From: Rickettsiales bacterium
Lineage (GTDB): Bacteria > Pseudomonadota > Alphaproteobacteria > Rickettsiales > UBA1997
Length of the DNA: 9,998 nt
Direction: 5' to 3'
Assembly: GCA_947441695.1 (NCBI GenBank)
Contig: CANEUK010000031.1
Location: 1-9,998 of the forward strand
Of this stretch, positions 1 to 6,783 are shown piece by piece; positions within the stretch are counted from its first letter, which is position 1, and each line of letters starts with the position of its first letter. The translations under genes and the position numbers were made by a program. Below the pieces are notes generated by a model that saw only the letters and a program-made list of their open reading frames with translations, was not told where the DNA came from and did no database searches.

Positions 1-286
1 TCAGCGCACAAGTAAATTACTCTCAAATTTTTTGATTAATTTGTGCGAGTTTCAGTTCGTGTCGTGCATCCGCAATAGATTTTTATTTTAAGGCGCTGTC
101 GAAAATTCGCTTTTGTGAAAAATTTTTAGGCAGTGACGCAACATCATTATCTGTCGTAATTTTTCCTCAAAAATTTCGTTATTTGTTATCAAGAGATTTG
201 TGTTTTGGTATAAGGAGCTGTAAGTTTCCAAAGAATAATTTCTTAAGCGGTTATTGAGGTTAAAAATAAAAATCTTTGGTCAATTT
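1..286. other. Stretch without a recognisable gene, downstream of the defence cassette
   Basis: I read all six frames and found only short open stretches, the longest about 30 codons, none resembling a protein I know. The region follows the stop codon of the minus-strand DUF262-HNH gene. A weak inverted repeat, CCAAAGA at 228-234 with TCTTTGG at 273-279, lies just after that stop, but its loop is too long for a convincing terminator. I see no tRNA, no CRISPR-like repeats and no clear promoter. It may be the intergenic border between the cassette and the next chromosomal gene to the left, which is outside the window. Confidence 0.5.
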
Positions 287-1387
287 TTATTTTCCAGATT
301 TGGCTCTATTACAACCTTTGCAAAGCATTTGGCAATTTTCTTGCGCAGTTTTGCCGCCCAAATGCCAAGGATTTATATGATCCGCTTCCATTTCTTCTAA
401 CTTACATTCACTTTCGCATTTCACGCAAATTCCTTTCTGTTTTTCAAAAGATTCTCTTTTTTGATTATCATTAAAAGCCCGAATATTTAAGTGCTTTTCT
501 TTGCGGGTTAAAACATATTCATAAATTCCTTTTTTGCTCGTTACATCTTCATCTTGCATAAGCTTGGAAATTTCTTCCTCGAGCTTTTTGTGGTCAAATT
601 TTTGGTCTTTAAATTCATTATAAAATTCACCCCAAGCCAAACCCTTCATTTCTTTGCGATATTTTGGAAATGTTGTTTTTGTCCAATTAATAACGCTTTG
701 AAAATAAAGCCATAATTCATTGGCGTTTGGCTCGCGCTGATTTTTAGACATGTAATTTTCAATTTCGCTGCCTGAAATCCAGTCAATTGCTGTCTCCAAA
801 TATTCTTGGCGAATCGGCGAGCCTTTCAAATAATTGCTTCCCAAGCCATAAGCCGCGCAACCATTTTTGCTAAAATATCTTTTAGCGTCAGAAACAAATG
901 AGCCTGAAAAAACCGCGTTTCTAAGTTCTTGATCGGTTAATTTTTCGCCAGCGATGTTAATTGTTTTGAACCATTCCAGCTTTTCGCTGTCGCTTCCCGA
1001 GCAAAAATAAACCATTAATTTATAGTTTAAAATTTGCTCCTGAACGTCTTTTTGAAGATTGTGAAAAGCTCGCGGTTGCGAAAAATTGCCAATTTTAACC
1101 GAAAAATCACCTTCAACATATTGGCAAATTGAGATTGTTCTTTGTTGCCCGTCAATCACTTCAAAACCGCCATTTTCTTGAACCGCCCAATACATAACAT
1201 TAAGCGGAAAATTTTTTGTGATAGTCTCAATCACCGCTTCTTTTTGCTTATCTTTGTAAATAAATTCTCTTTGATAAGGAGGGCGAATATCCAACTTTCC
1301 GCCAAATCCAACAACTCCATTTTCTTCGTTGTCTTGATAGCTTTCCGTAAGCTCGCGAACCGTTATTTCTTTTAATTCGATTTTCAT
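287..1387 (-). CDS. DUF262 and HNH domain protein, candidate restriction nuclease
   Basis: This 366-residue protein has two parts. The N-terminal DUF262 (ParB/Srx-like, GmrS type) domain shows RPPYQREFIYKD at about 35-46 and VIDGQQRTISI at about 77-87, the family's nucleotide-binding/hydrolysis motif. The C-terminus, about 311-366, is an HNH nuclease: zinc pair C321/C324, core D336-H337, H342, N351, and second pair C356/C359. DUF262 proteins of the GmrSD/BrxU type sense or cut modified DNA, while other DUF262-HNH proteins serve as type II-like restriction partners; the family relation is known, the role here is inferred. The gene is last of a minus-strand cassette and starts 3 bp after the Bro-N gene's TAA, implying co-transcription with the methyltransferase upstream. 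No strong Shine-Dalgarno precedes the ATG. It ends in TAA. Both domains look intact, so an active nuclease is likely; target specificity is unknown. Confidence 0.88.
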   Translation of the reverse strand: MKIELKEITVRELTESYQDNEENGVVGFGGKLDIRPPYQREFIYKDKQKEAVIETITKNFPLNVMYWAVQENGGFEVIDGQQRTISICQYVEGDFSVKIGNFSQPRAFHNLQKDVQEQILNYKLMVYFCSGSDSEKLEWFKTINIAGEKLTDQELRNAVFSGSFVSDAKRYFSKNGCAAYGLGSNYLKGSPIRQEYLETAIDWISGSEIENYMSKNQREPNANELWLYFQSVINWTKTTFPKYRKEMKGLAWGEFYNEFKDQKFDHKKLEEEISKLMQDEDVTSKKGIYEYVLTRKEKHLNIRAFNDNQKRESFEKQKGICVKCESECKLEEMEADHINPWHLGGKTAQENCQMLCKGCNRAKSGK

Positions 1388-1390
1388 TTC

Positions 1391-2209
1391 TTAGTTTTTG
1401 TCTTTTAAAAATTTTTTAGCATTTAACCCAACCACCACTTTTTTACCAGTTTTAGCTTCTAATTCCTTGCGAGCATTGCCCGCAATTGCGCCGCCTTGCT
1501 TTGCAACTTTCTTACTTTCTTCAAAGTTTTTAGGATTTACAGCTTGCGAAATATCTTTGGTCGAAGCTTCAGCCAACATATTTAAAATAAGTTCAACGTT
1601 GGTCATGTTGTCGCGCAAATTTTCTTTTTTTAAGCCCCTTAAAGCCTTGTATTCTTTGGTGGTTTTGTCGCTCCAACTTTTGGTGATAATATCGGTGAGG
1701 CTGGCAAATTGTTGCCCTTCTTTTAATCCTAAACGTCTCCATTCGTCGGTTAATTCTTTTCTAATTTCTATGCTTTTGAGCCGCTGATTTATCCAATTTT
1801 GGCTGTAGCCAAGGTTTAAATATTGCTGTAAAGCGCGGTCAATTGTTAGTTCGGGGTCTTGCATTTCGTCCAATCTTTCGCTGGCAATTTTTGCCAGCCA
1901 AAGTTTGAAAGGTTCAGCTTTTTTTGACGGAATTGATTGGATAAGGCGAAAAATTTGCTCAATTGTTGCGACGTCGGTTTTGTAAAATTTGCCATCTTCG
2001 GATAACATTTTCAGTTGTCCCAAGTTTTGGGACAACTCGCTGCCTTCGTTTTTTAGCTTTGTCTTTAATGCGCTCCAATATTTTCTAGCTCGCGGGCTTT
2101 CGGTTAAAATTGCAATCACATCAACAACAGAAAAATACCATTGCTCGTCTTGCTCGCTCCAAAGGCTGCGAACTTTTTTATCTTCAAATAATTTTATTTG
2201 GTTTTTCAT
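1391..2209 (-). CDS. Bro-N domain protein, DinD/phage-antirepressor-like
   Basis: This is a 272-residue protein of the BRO N-terminal domain family. The Bro-N core is at about 10-110, with WYFSVVDVIAILTESPRARK at about 24-43, followed by KFYKTDVATIEQIFRLIQSI at about 74-93. The C-terminal part carries NQRLKSIEIRKELTDEW and a late glycine-rich segment at about 239-256. Bacterial relatives are annotated as antirepressors or as DinD-like DNA-damage proteins, and Bro-N domains bind DNA. I prefer the start at 2209 because it makes an ATGA overlap with the methyltransferase stop and because the family begins at this methionine; an in-frame ATG at 2254 would add 15 residues with no family character. 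The gene lies between methyltransferase and nuclease, which suggests (inference) a regulator or accessory of the restriction unit. It contains a perfect 11-bp inverted repeat at 2013-2037. The stop is TAA. Confidence 0.85.
   Translation of the reverse strand: MKNQIKLFEDKKVRSLWSEQDEQWYFSVVDVIAILTESPRARKYWSALKTKLKNEGSELSQNLGQLKMLSEDGKFYKTDVATIEQIFRLIQSIPSKKAEPFKLWLAKIASERLDEMQDPELTIDRALQQYLNLGYSQNWINQRLKSIEIRKELTDEWRRLGLKEGQQFASLTDIITKSWSDKTTKEYKALRGLKKENLRDNMTNVELILNMLAEASTKDISQAVNPKNFEESKKVAKQGGAIAGNARKELEAKTGKKVVVGLNAKKFLKDKN
2013..2037. repeat. Perfect 11-bp inverted repeat inside the Bro-N gene
   Basis: The left arm AGTTGTCCCAA (2013-2023) and right arm TTGGGACAACT (2027-2037) are perfectly complementary around a 3-nt loop. 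It lies in codons for ELSQNLGQL of the Bro-N protein and would form a hairpin in the mRNA just upstream of most of the nuclease coding region. It could be an autoregulatory operator or an RNA element, or simply a by-product of the encoded peptide. There is no T-run after it on either strand, so it is not a standard terminator. Confidence 0.7.
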
Positions 2210-3183
2210 TTTTGTGGTTTTTTGTTTTTGATTAAAATTCGAAAATACGGACATTTGCCATTTATCGACAAATCTTTTTCGTCATCGCCTTTTCTGAATT
2301 TTATAATTTCAAATTGTGCGGGATTATATTTATCTAAAAATGTTATCGGAACACCCATCGCGCCAGCATAATCGGCTGGAATATCTTTGGTTTTATCAAC
2401 ATTTATGGCATCGTAATTATCATATTTTGGATATTCTTGCGGCGTGTATTTTTTGTAGAGAATCAACTCTTCGTGACGTTGTTTGTGATCTAAATTGGTT
2501 AACCACAAACAGTTATTTGTTGAAACTATTCTGCTTCCTGACTCGTCAATACGAGCTTCTGTTCCATAAAGTTCATAGTGCGATGGAACTATAAATCCCG
2601 AGATACCACGACCCATATTAACACCTAACCAAGCATTATTTTCCTTAATTAGTTTGAAAATTTCTTTATATGTAAGTGCGTTGATGTTGCCGATAATCAG
2701 AAATTTTTTATCATATTCAACCAACTGCGAAACATATTCGCGAAACAGCGAAAATGGCGGATTTGTCACCACAATATCCGCTTGTTTCAAAAGCTCGATA
2801 CATTCTTCGCTTCTAAAATCGCCATCGCCTTTTAAAGATTTAACGCCAATTTCATTTTTATCGGGCAAATTATTGCCGTTTTTATCACCTTCATATTCCA
2901 AATAAATCGCACGCTCGCTGTCGTTTTTACTAAACAAATCGATATCTTGGTTTTTGTAACAAGTGGCGATTAATTTTTTCAATTTCAATTTCTCAAAATT
3001 GTGCGAAAAATAATGAAAAAAATTGCTAACTCGCGGGTCGTCGCAATTGCAATAAACAACTTTGTCTTGGAAATGATTTTTGTAATTTTTGAGTTCTAGT
3101 TCAATGTCGCAAAGTTGAGTATAAAACTCGTCTTTCTTTGAATCTTTGGCTTTGTGCAGGTTTTTGTTTGAAGATTTTTTCAT
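2206..3183 (-). CDS. EcoRI-family adenine-specific DNA methyltransferase
   Basis: This 325-residue protein strongly resembles M.EcoRI (family length about 326). It has LHKAKDSKKDEFYTQL at about 9-24, the family-specific VVYCNCDDPRVSNFF at about 42-56, LKKLIATCY at about 68-76, and the catalytic NPPF at 141-144, the amino-methyltransferase motif. The reaction is SAM-dependent N6-adenine methylation in a short palindromic site; M.EcoRI modifies GAATTC, but I cannot read the specificity of this one. It protects host DNA from a partner nuclease. The expected EcoRI-like endonuclease is absent; the neighbours are a Bro-N protein (4-bp ATGA overlap) and a DUF262-HNH protein. It begins 33 bp after the kdsD stop. 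It is the only gene here ending in TGA, and an in-frame TAA follows four codons later (2194-2196). All expected motifs are present. Confidence 0.92.
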   Translation of the reverse strand: MKKSSNKNLHKAKDSKKDEFYTQLCDIELELKNYKNHFQDKVVYCNCDDPRVSNFFHYFSHNFEKLKLKKLIATCYKNQDIDLFSKNDSERAIYLEYEGDKNGNNLPDKNEIGVKSLKGDGDFRSEECIELLKQADIVVTNPPFSLFREYVSQLVEYDKKFLIIGNINALTYKEIFKLIKENNAWLGVNMGRGISGFIVPSHYELYGTEARIDESGSRIVSTNNCLWLTNLDHKQRHEELILYKKYTPQEYPKYDNYDAINVDKTKDIPADYAGAMGVPITFLDKYNPAQFEIIKFRKGDDEKDLSINGKCPYFRILIKNKKPQK

Positions 3184-3216
3184 AGTTTAAAATGGATTTT
3201 GCCAAGAAATTAAATT

Positions 3217-4179
3217 TTAAACCACGCCGCTGCGCAAACAGTCGTGAAGGTGCAAAATTCCGACCAGTTTTTTTTGGTCATCTAAAACCAATAAACTGGT
3301 AATTGATTTTTTGTTCATCACCGCAATTGCTTCAACCGCAAGGGTTTTAGGGTTTGTGGTGGTAGGATTTTTAGTCATAATTTCTGCGGCGTTTTGGTGC
3401 AAAATATCAACCATTAAATGGCGGCGCAAATCGCCATCGGTAATTATTCCAACCAATTCTTCAGATTTATTTAAAACTCCGGTGCAACCCAAATTTTTTG
3501 AAGTCATTTCAAGCAAAACTTCGGACATTTTTTGTTGTTCAAAAACCATTGGCGTGTCTTTGCTGGCGCGCATTAGTTCTTTTACTTTTAAAAAATTTGA
3601 ACCCAATTTTCCGCCCGGATGAAAAGTGCCAAATTTTTCTGAATTAAAACCGTGAGCGTCAATTAAACTAACCGCCAAAGCGTCGCCCAAAGCCAACATC
3701 ATGGTGGTTGAAGTGGTTGGAGCGTTGACAGAATTTGCTTCGGGAATTGGCGGCAAAACCAAAGCAACATCGCTGGCTTTTGCAAGTTCAGATTCGGCGC
3801 GCCTAATTATTCCAATAATTGGAATTTCGAACCTTTTGCAAAAATAAATTATGTCTTTGAGTTCTTTGGTTTCGCCAGAATTAGAAAGCAAAATTACCAC
3901 ATCATTTTTGGTAATCATGCCCAAATCGCCGTGGCTAGCTTCGCCCGGGTGAATAAAAAAAGCTGGCGTGCCAGTTGAAGCAAAAGTTGCGGCAATTTTT
4001 CGCGCGATATGTCCGCTTTTTCACATGCCGCTAATAATTACGCGCCCTTGACAAGCTAAAATTAAGTCAATTGCTTTGATGTAGTTTTCGTCAAAAAAAT
4101 TGAGCAAAGATTTTAAGCCTTCAATTTCGGTTTCAATTGTGCGAATTGCCGAAATTGCGTAAGATTTTTTGTCTTGCAT
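3217..4179 (-). CDS. kdsD: Arabinose-5-phosphate isomerase KdsD, interrupted by an in-frame TGA at codon 53
   Basis: KdsD (KpsF/GutQ family) converts D-ribulose 5-phosphate to D-arabinose 5-phosphate, the first step of Kdo synthesis for LPS, in the cytoplasm. Read from the ATG at 4179 the frame gives 320 codons (E. coli has 328). It has an N-terminal helix region, a SIS domain about 45-180 with KSGHIARKIAATFASTGTPA, HPGEASHGDLGM, NSGETKE and APTTSTTMMLALGDALAV, the FHPGGKLG motif, then two CBS domains, about 205-320, with VGIITDGDLRRHL and VGILHLHDCLRSGVV. Codon 53 (4023-4021) is TGA where the family has the second glycine of GMGKSG; one base change from GGA explains it. Standard-code reading leaves a 52-residue peptide plus a fragment lacking part of the sugar-phosphate site, so the product would be inactive unless UGA is decoded. 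The reading frame is otherwise undamaged. It diverges from pyrE; the defence cassette follows 33 bp downstream. Confidence 0.88.
4021..4023 (-). other. In-frame TGA codon at an invariant glycine of kdsD
   Basis: The minus strand reads ATT AGC GGC ATG TGA AAA AGC GGA, i.e. ISGM-stop-KSG, against GMGKSG in the KdsD/GutQ/KpsF family. A change of plus-strand base 4023 from C to A turns GGA into TGA. Frame and conservation hold on both sides, so a frameshift is excluded. No selenocysteine element is evident, and selenocysteine would not be expected at this glycine. Confidence 0.85.
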
Positions 4180-4244
4180 GTTTTTTAAGTGAACTTGATT
4201 TTGCTGGCCAAATTGCCGTTTTAAAATTTTTTTTACAATTAATC
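4180..4244. promoter_or_regulatory. Divergent kdsD/pyrE intergenic region
   Basis: These 65 bp separate the start codons of two divergently oriented genes and must supply transcription and translation starts for both. On the plus strand TTGCCG (4213-4218) and TACAAT (4234-4239) resemble -35 and -10 boxes, but with a short 15-bp spacer and only 5 bp before the pyrE ATG. No Shine-Dalgarno sequence precedes either start. The location is solid; the box assignments are tentative. Confidence 0.4.
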
Positions 4245-4850
4245 ATGAGCCTAAAAGAGCAAGAAATTTTACAAGAATTTGTCGCCGTAAAGGCGATTTT
4301 GAAAGGTCATTTTATATTATCTTCGGGTTTGCATTCTGACACTTATATGCAATGCGCGCGGGTTTTGATGCAGCCCAAAGTTGCCAAAAAACTTTGCGGC
4401 GAATTAGCCAAAAAAATTGAAAGCAAATTGGGCAAAAATTTTGCCGATATTGTGGTTGCCCCCGCAATGGGCGGCGTGGTGGTTGGCTATGAAATGGGTT
4501 GTCAACTTGGTTTGCCGACAATTTTTTGCGAAAGAGTAAACGGACAATTCGAGCTGCGACGCGGTTTTGAGTTGCAAAAAAACGCGCGAGTTTTGGTGGT
4601 TGAAGATGTTATTACAACCGGAAAATCTTCGCTGGAAACTTTCGATTTAGTCAAAAAATTTGGCGCAAAAATTGTGGCAGAATGTTGTTTGGTAAATCGC
4701 AGCGGCGACGAAAATTTAGAAGAAAAAATGAGCGTGCCAGTAATTTCGCTGCTAGAAATCAACGTAAAAACCTTTGACGAAAACAACGTGCCGCCAGAAT
4801 TGCAATCAATTGCACCAATCAAACCCGGAAGCAGATTTATTAAAAACTAA
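4245..4850 (+). CDS. pyrE: Orotate phosphoribosyltransferase
   Basis: PyrE transfers the ribose 5-phosphate of PRPP to orotate, giving orotidine 5'-monophosphate in de novo pyrimidine synthesis. The 201-residue reading has the type I phosphoribosyltransferase fold signals: FILSSGLHSDTYMQCARVL at about 23-41, VVAPAMGGVVVGYEM at about 70-84, and the PRPP-binding motif VLVVEDVITTGKS at about 116-128 with its acidic pair E120/D121. I chose ATG 4245 because alignment-like similarity begins there and the length suits the family; the frame stays open upstream to an ATG at 4137, but those 36 extra residues overlap the start of kdsD and look nothing like PyrE. The ATG has no clear ribosome-binding site. 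It is followed after 43 bp by the AAA ATPase gene on the same strand, to which it is unrelated in function. It ends in TAA. Confidence 0.95.
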   Translation: MSLKEQEILQEFVAVKAILKGHFILSSGLHSDTYMQCARVLMQPKVAKKLCGELAKKIESKLGKNFADIVVAPAMGGVVVGYEMGCQLGLPTIFCERVNGQFELRRGFELQKNARVLVVEDVITTGKSSLETFDLVKKFGAKIVAECCLVNRSGDENLEEKMSVPVISLLEINVKTFDENNVPPELQSIAPIKPGSRFIKN

Positions 4851-4893
4851 ATCTTTCTTAAAAAAAATACCAAAGAACCAAGAAATATAAAAA

Positions 4894-6720
4894 ATGAGAA
4901 TAATTGAAAAAATTACAATTAAGCACTTCAGATCTTTTGATGGAAATCGCAAAGACAAGAAACAAAAGATGTCGGAGATAATAAATTTAAAAGATTTAAA
5001 CATTTTTTCTGGAGCAAACGATTCTGGAAAATCAAATGTTCTTCGAGCGTTAAATTTATTCTTTAACGATGAAATTTCTCCAAATACTCCATTTAATTGG
5101 GAAAGAGATTTGTCAAAATCTCATAAAGCAAGAAGCGCCAAAGATAAAAAAAATCGACAACAAAATACGCAAAAAAAAGACGCCCGAGAAAGAGATTTGG
5201 TTGTTAAGATTAAAATTGATTTTTTGAACGTTAAAAGAGATTCAAAATTGCCTAAAAGATTTTATGCAGAAAAAACTTGGGGAAAGTCCAATCAACTTTT
5301 AGAGACTGAAGTTAAAGTTTTGAGTGGTGAAGAAAATAGAAACAAAGGGCATCTAACAAATTTTATTAATAGTATTAAATTTAACTACGTTCCAGCTGTA
5401 AAAGATCGCCAATTTTTTAATTTTCTTTTTCAAGAATTGCAAAATCACATTTTAAAAAAAGAAGATAAGAGAAAAAAATCTACTCTTGGCGGCTTGAAAG
5501 AAATGATGCCAAAACTTGAAGATACTATAAAAGAAGAAACCAAAAAACTTTTTAACGATTTTAAAGAAAGTGCTGGAGTTGATGCTCAATTTGCTCTTCC
5601 AAAAAAATTGGTAGATTTTTTTGCAACACTCAGAGTCAAAACCAGCAACGACATTTCTTTGTTTGATAGGGGCGACGGAATTCAGGCTAGATTTATTCCA
5701 GCAATTCTTAATGAAATTTCTTCTGGTTCAGAAAGAGTAATTTGGGCTTTTGAAGAGCCAGAAAGCTCTTACGAAACTTTGAAATGTTTTGAGTTTGCGC
5801 AAGATTTTTTGGAATTTTCTCAAAAAAAGCAGATATTTATTACTTCTCATGCCTTTCCATTTATTGCGCTCAAGGGCGAAGGGGTTTCTTCTTATCGAGT
5901 AAAAAAAGAAGAGGATGAAGATGTTGGTCTTTCTAGATCTTTGATTGGAGAAATTGACACTGTGCAAGGAACTATGAAAGGGCTTTATGAGGATGATGAA
6001 GATTCTTTACATAAAGAACTTGGAATCATTGAACTTTACGAAAAACTAAGTGAAGAGTTGGACAAAAAATTGCATCCGAAGCAAAAAAAGCAGCTTTTCG
6101 TCGAAGACGAAATAACTGATATTTACAAAATAAGTTGGCTGAAGCTGAAAGGCATAGAATGCGACAAAGAAAGTTTTTCAAATCTTTTTGAACAAAAATG
6201 TGATTTTGAAATTTTGTCTAAACATGGAAAAGATGAGCTAAAAAAATTTTTAGATCCAGTGGCAATGGATGAGTCAAAAGGGCGTAAGATAATCGGGCTT
6301 TTTGATTTTGATGCAGCCTTTAATACTTTTAATGGTTTAAACAAGAATTGGAGCGATGCAAAAAAACCGTATGGCTCGAAAGAAACCTGCCTTAAAAGAA
6401 AAAGAGAAGACTGTGATTGCGTTTGGGCAATTTTGATTCCAGTTCCAGAATCTCGCAGACAATATGTAGAAGGGGAAATTCATCATTATTTAGACATGGA
6501 GCATTTGTTTGAAGATTCTGCGTTAGAGAAAGTTGGTGCGCATAATGGCACCAAAAATCCTGGCGGTGGAATTGATGTTGTTCAAGTTAATAAGAAAATT
6601 CTACGTAAAAATATTTTTAATCTCGAAAAAGAAGACTTTAAAAATTTTGAACCACTTTTTAAAGCGATTGACGAAATTTTTAACAACCAAGATCAAAAAA
6701 CCAAAACGCTGTCTAAATAA
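4894..6720 (+). CDS. OLD-like AAA ATPase with C-terminal TOPRIM-like domain, candidate defence nuclease
   Basis: This 608-residue protein begins with an SMC/RecF-like ATPase half: KITIKHFRSFDG at about 6-17, Walker A GANDSGKSN at 40-48, the family signature RGDGIQARF at 259-267, Walker B VIWAFEEPE at 282-290 and the TSH switch at 317-319. The C-terminal part has LFVEDEITDIY at about 401-411 (candidate TOPRIM glutamate E404) and GLFDFDAAF at about 468-476 (candidate DxD, D471/D473), then EGEIHHYLD at about 526-534. This architecture is that of OLD-family nucleases, which include anti-phage proteins such as GajA; the TOPRIM call rests on short motifs. A lysine/arginine-rich stretch spans about 74-105. 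It uses mostly AGA for arginine while neighbouring metF and topA favour CGC, a sign of transfer. It sits between pyrE (43 bp) and metF (63 bp), same strand. No GajB-like helicase or other partner is adjacent. It ends in TAA. Confidence 0.85.
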   Translation: MRIIEKITIKHFRSFDGNRKDKKQKMSEIINLKDLNIFSGANDSGKSNVLRALNLFFNDEISPNTPFNWERDLSKSHKARSAKDKKNRQQNTQKKDARERDLVVKIKIDFLNVKRDSKLPKRFYAEKTWGKSNQLLETEVKVLSGEENRNKGHLTNFINSIKFNYVPAVKDRQFFNFLFQELQNHILKKEDKRKKSTLGGLKEMMPKLEDTIKEETKKLFNDFKESAGVDAQFALPKKLVDFFATLRVKTSNDISLFDRGDGIQARFIPAILNEISSGSERVIWAFEEPESSYETLKCFEFAQDFLEFSQKKQIFITSHAFPFIALKGEGVSSYRVKKEEDEDVGLSRSLIGEIDTVQGTMKGLYEDDEDSLHKELGIIELYEKLSEELDKKLHPKQKKQLFVEDEITDIYKISWLKLKGIECDKESFSNLFEQKCDFEILSKHGKDELKKFLDPVAMDESKGRKIIGLFDFDAAFNTFNGLNKNWSDAKKPYGSKETCLKRKREDCDCVWAILIPVPESRRQYVEGEIHHYLDMEHLFEDSALEKVGAHNGTKNPGGGIDVVQVNKKILRKNIFNLEKEDFKNFEPLFKAIDEIFNNQDQKTKTLSK

Positions 6721-6783
6721 ATTGAACTTGTTTTTGAAAAATCTTTTTCCACAAAATTTTCTCTTTTTTTCTCGATTTTTTTT

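Noticed and set aside
228..279. Terminator for the minus-strand cassette from the CCAAAGA/TCTTTGG inverted repeat
   Set aside because: Seven pairs with a 38-base loop and no ordered T-run after the stem is not a credible intrinsic terminator.
1142..1787. Plus-strand open frames opposite the HNH and Bro-N genes
   Set aside because: They are antisense to strongly matching minus-strand proteins and show the hydrophobic/phenylalanine bias typical of antisense shadows.
2210..2254. Upstream start for the Bro-N protein at 2254
   Set aside because: It adds 15 lysine/asparagine-rich residues inside the methyltransferase gene; the ATGA overlap at 2209 matches the family start.
3217..3924. kdsD as a shorter functional gene starting after the TGA
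   Set aside because: A TTG start at 3924 would drop the KSG motif and the first part of the SIS domain, which contribute to the sugar-phosphate site; the longer frame is clearly the ancestral gene.
4021..4023. Selenocysteine at the kdsD TGA
   Set aside because: The family has glycine here, not cysteine, and no convincing SECIS-like hairpin follows the codon.
4021..4023. Assigning the organism to Gracilibacteria/Absconditabacteria because of a glycine-position TGA
   Set aside because: KdsD, MetF and the alphaproteobacterial type of TopA do not fit those lineages, and long core genes here have no other in-frame TGA.
4137..4244. N-terminal extension of PyrE starting at ATG 4137
   Set aside because: The extra 36 residues overlap the divergent kdsD start and lack PyrE character; ATG 4245 gives the normal length.
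4851..6783. Target-site duplication around the AAA ATPase gene
   Set aside because: AAATCTTT occurs on both sides, but it is short and AT-rich, sits at different distances from the gene, and no element ends accompany it.
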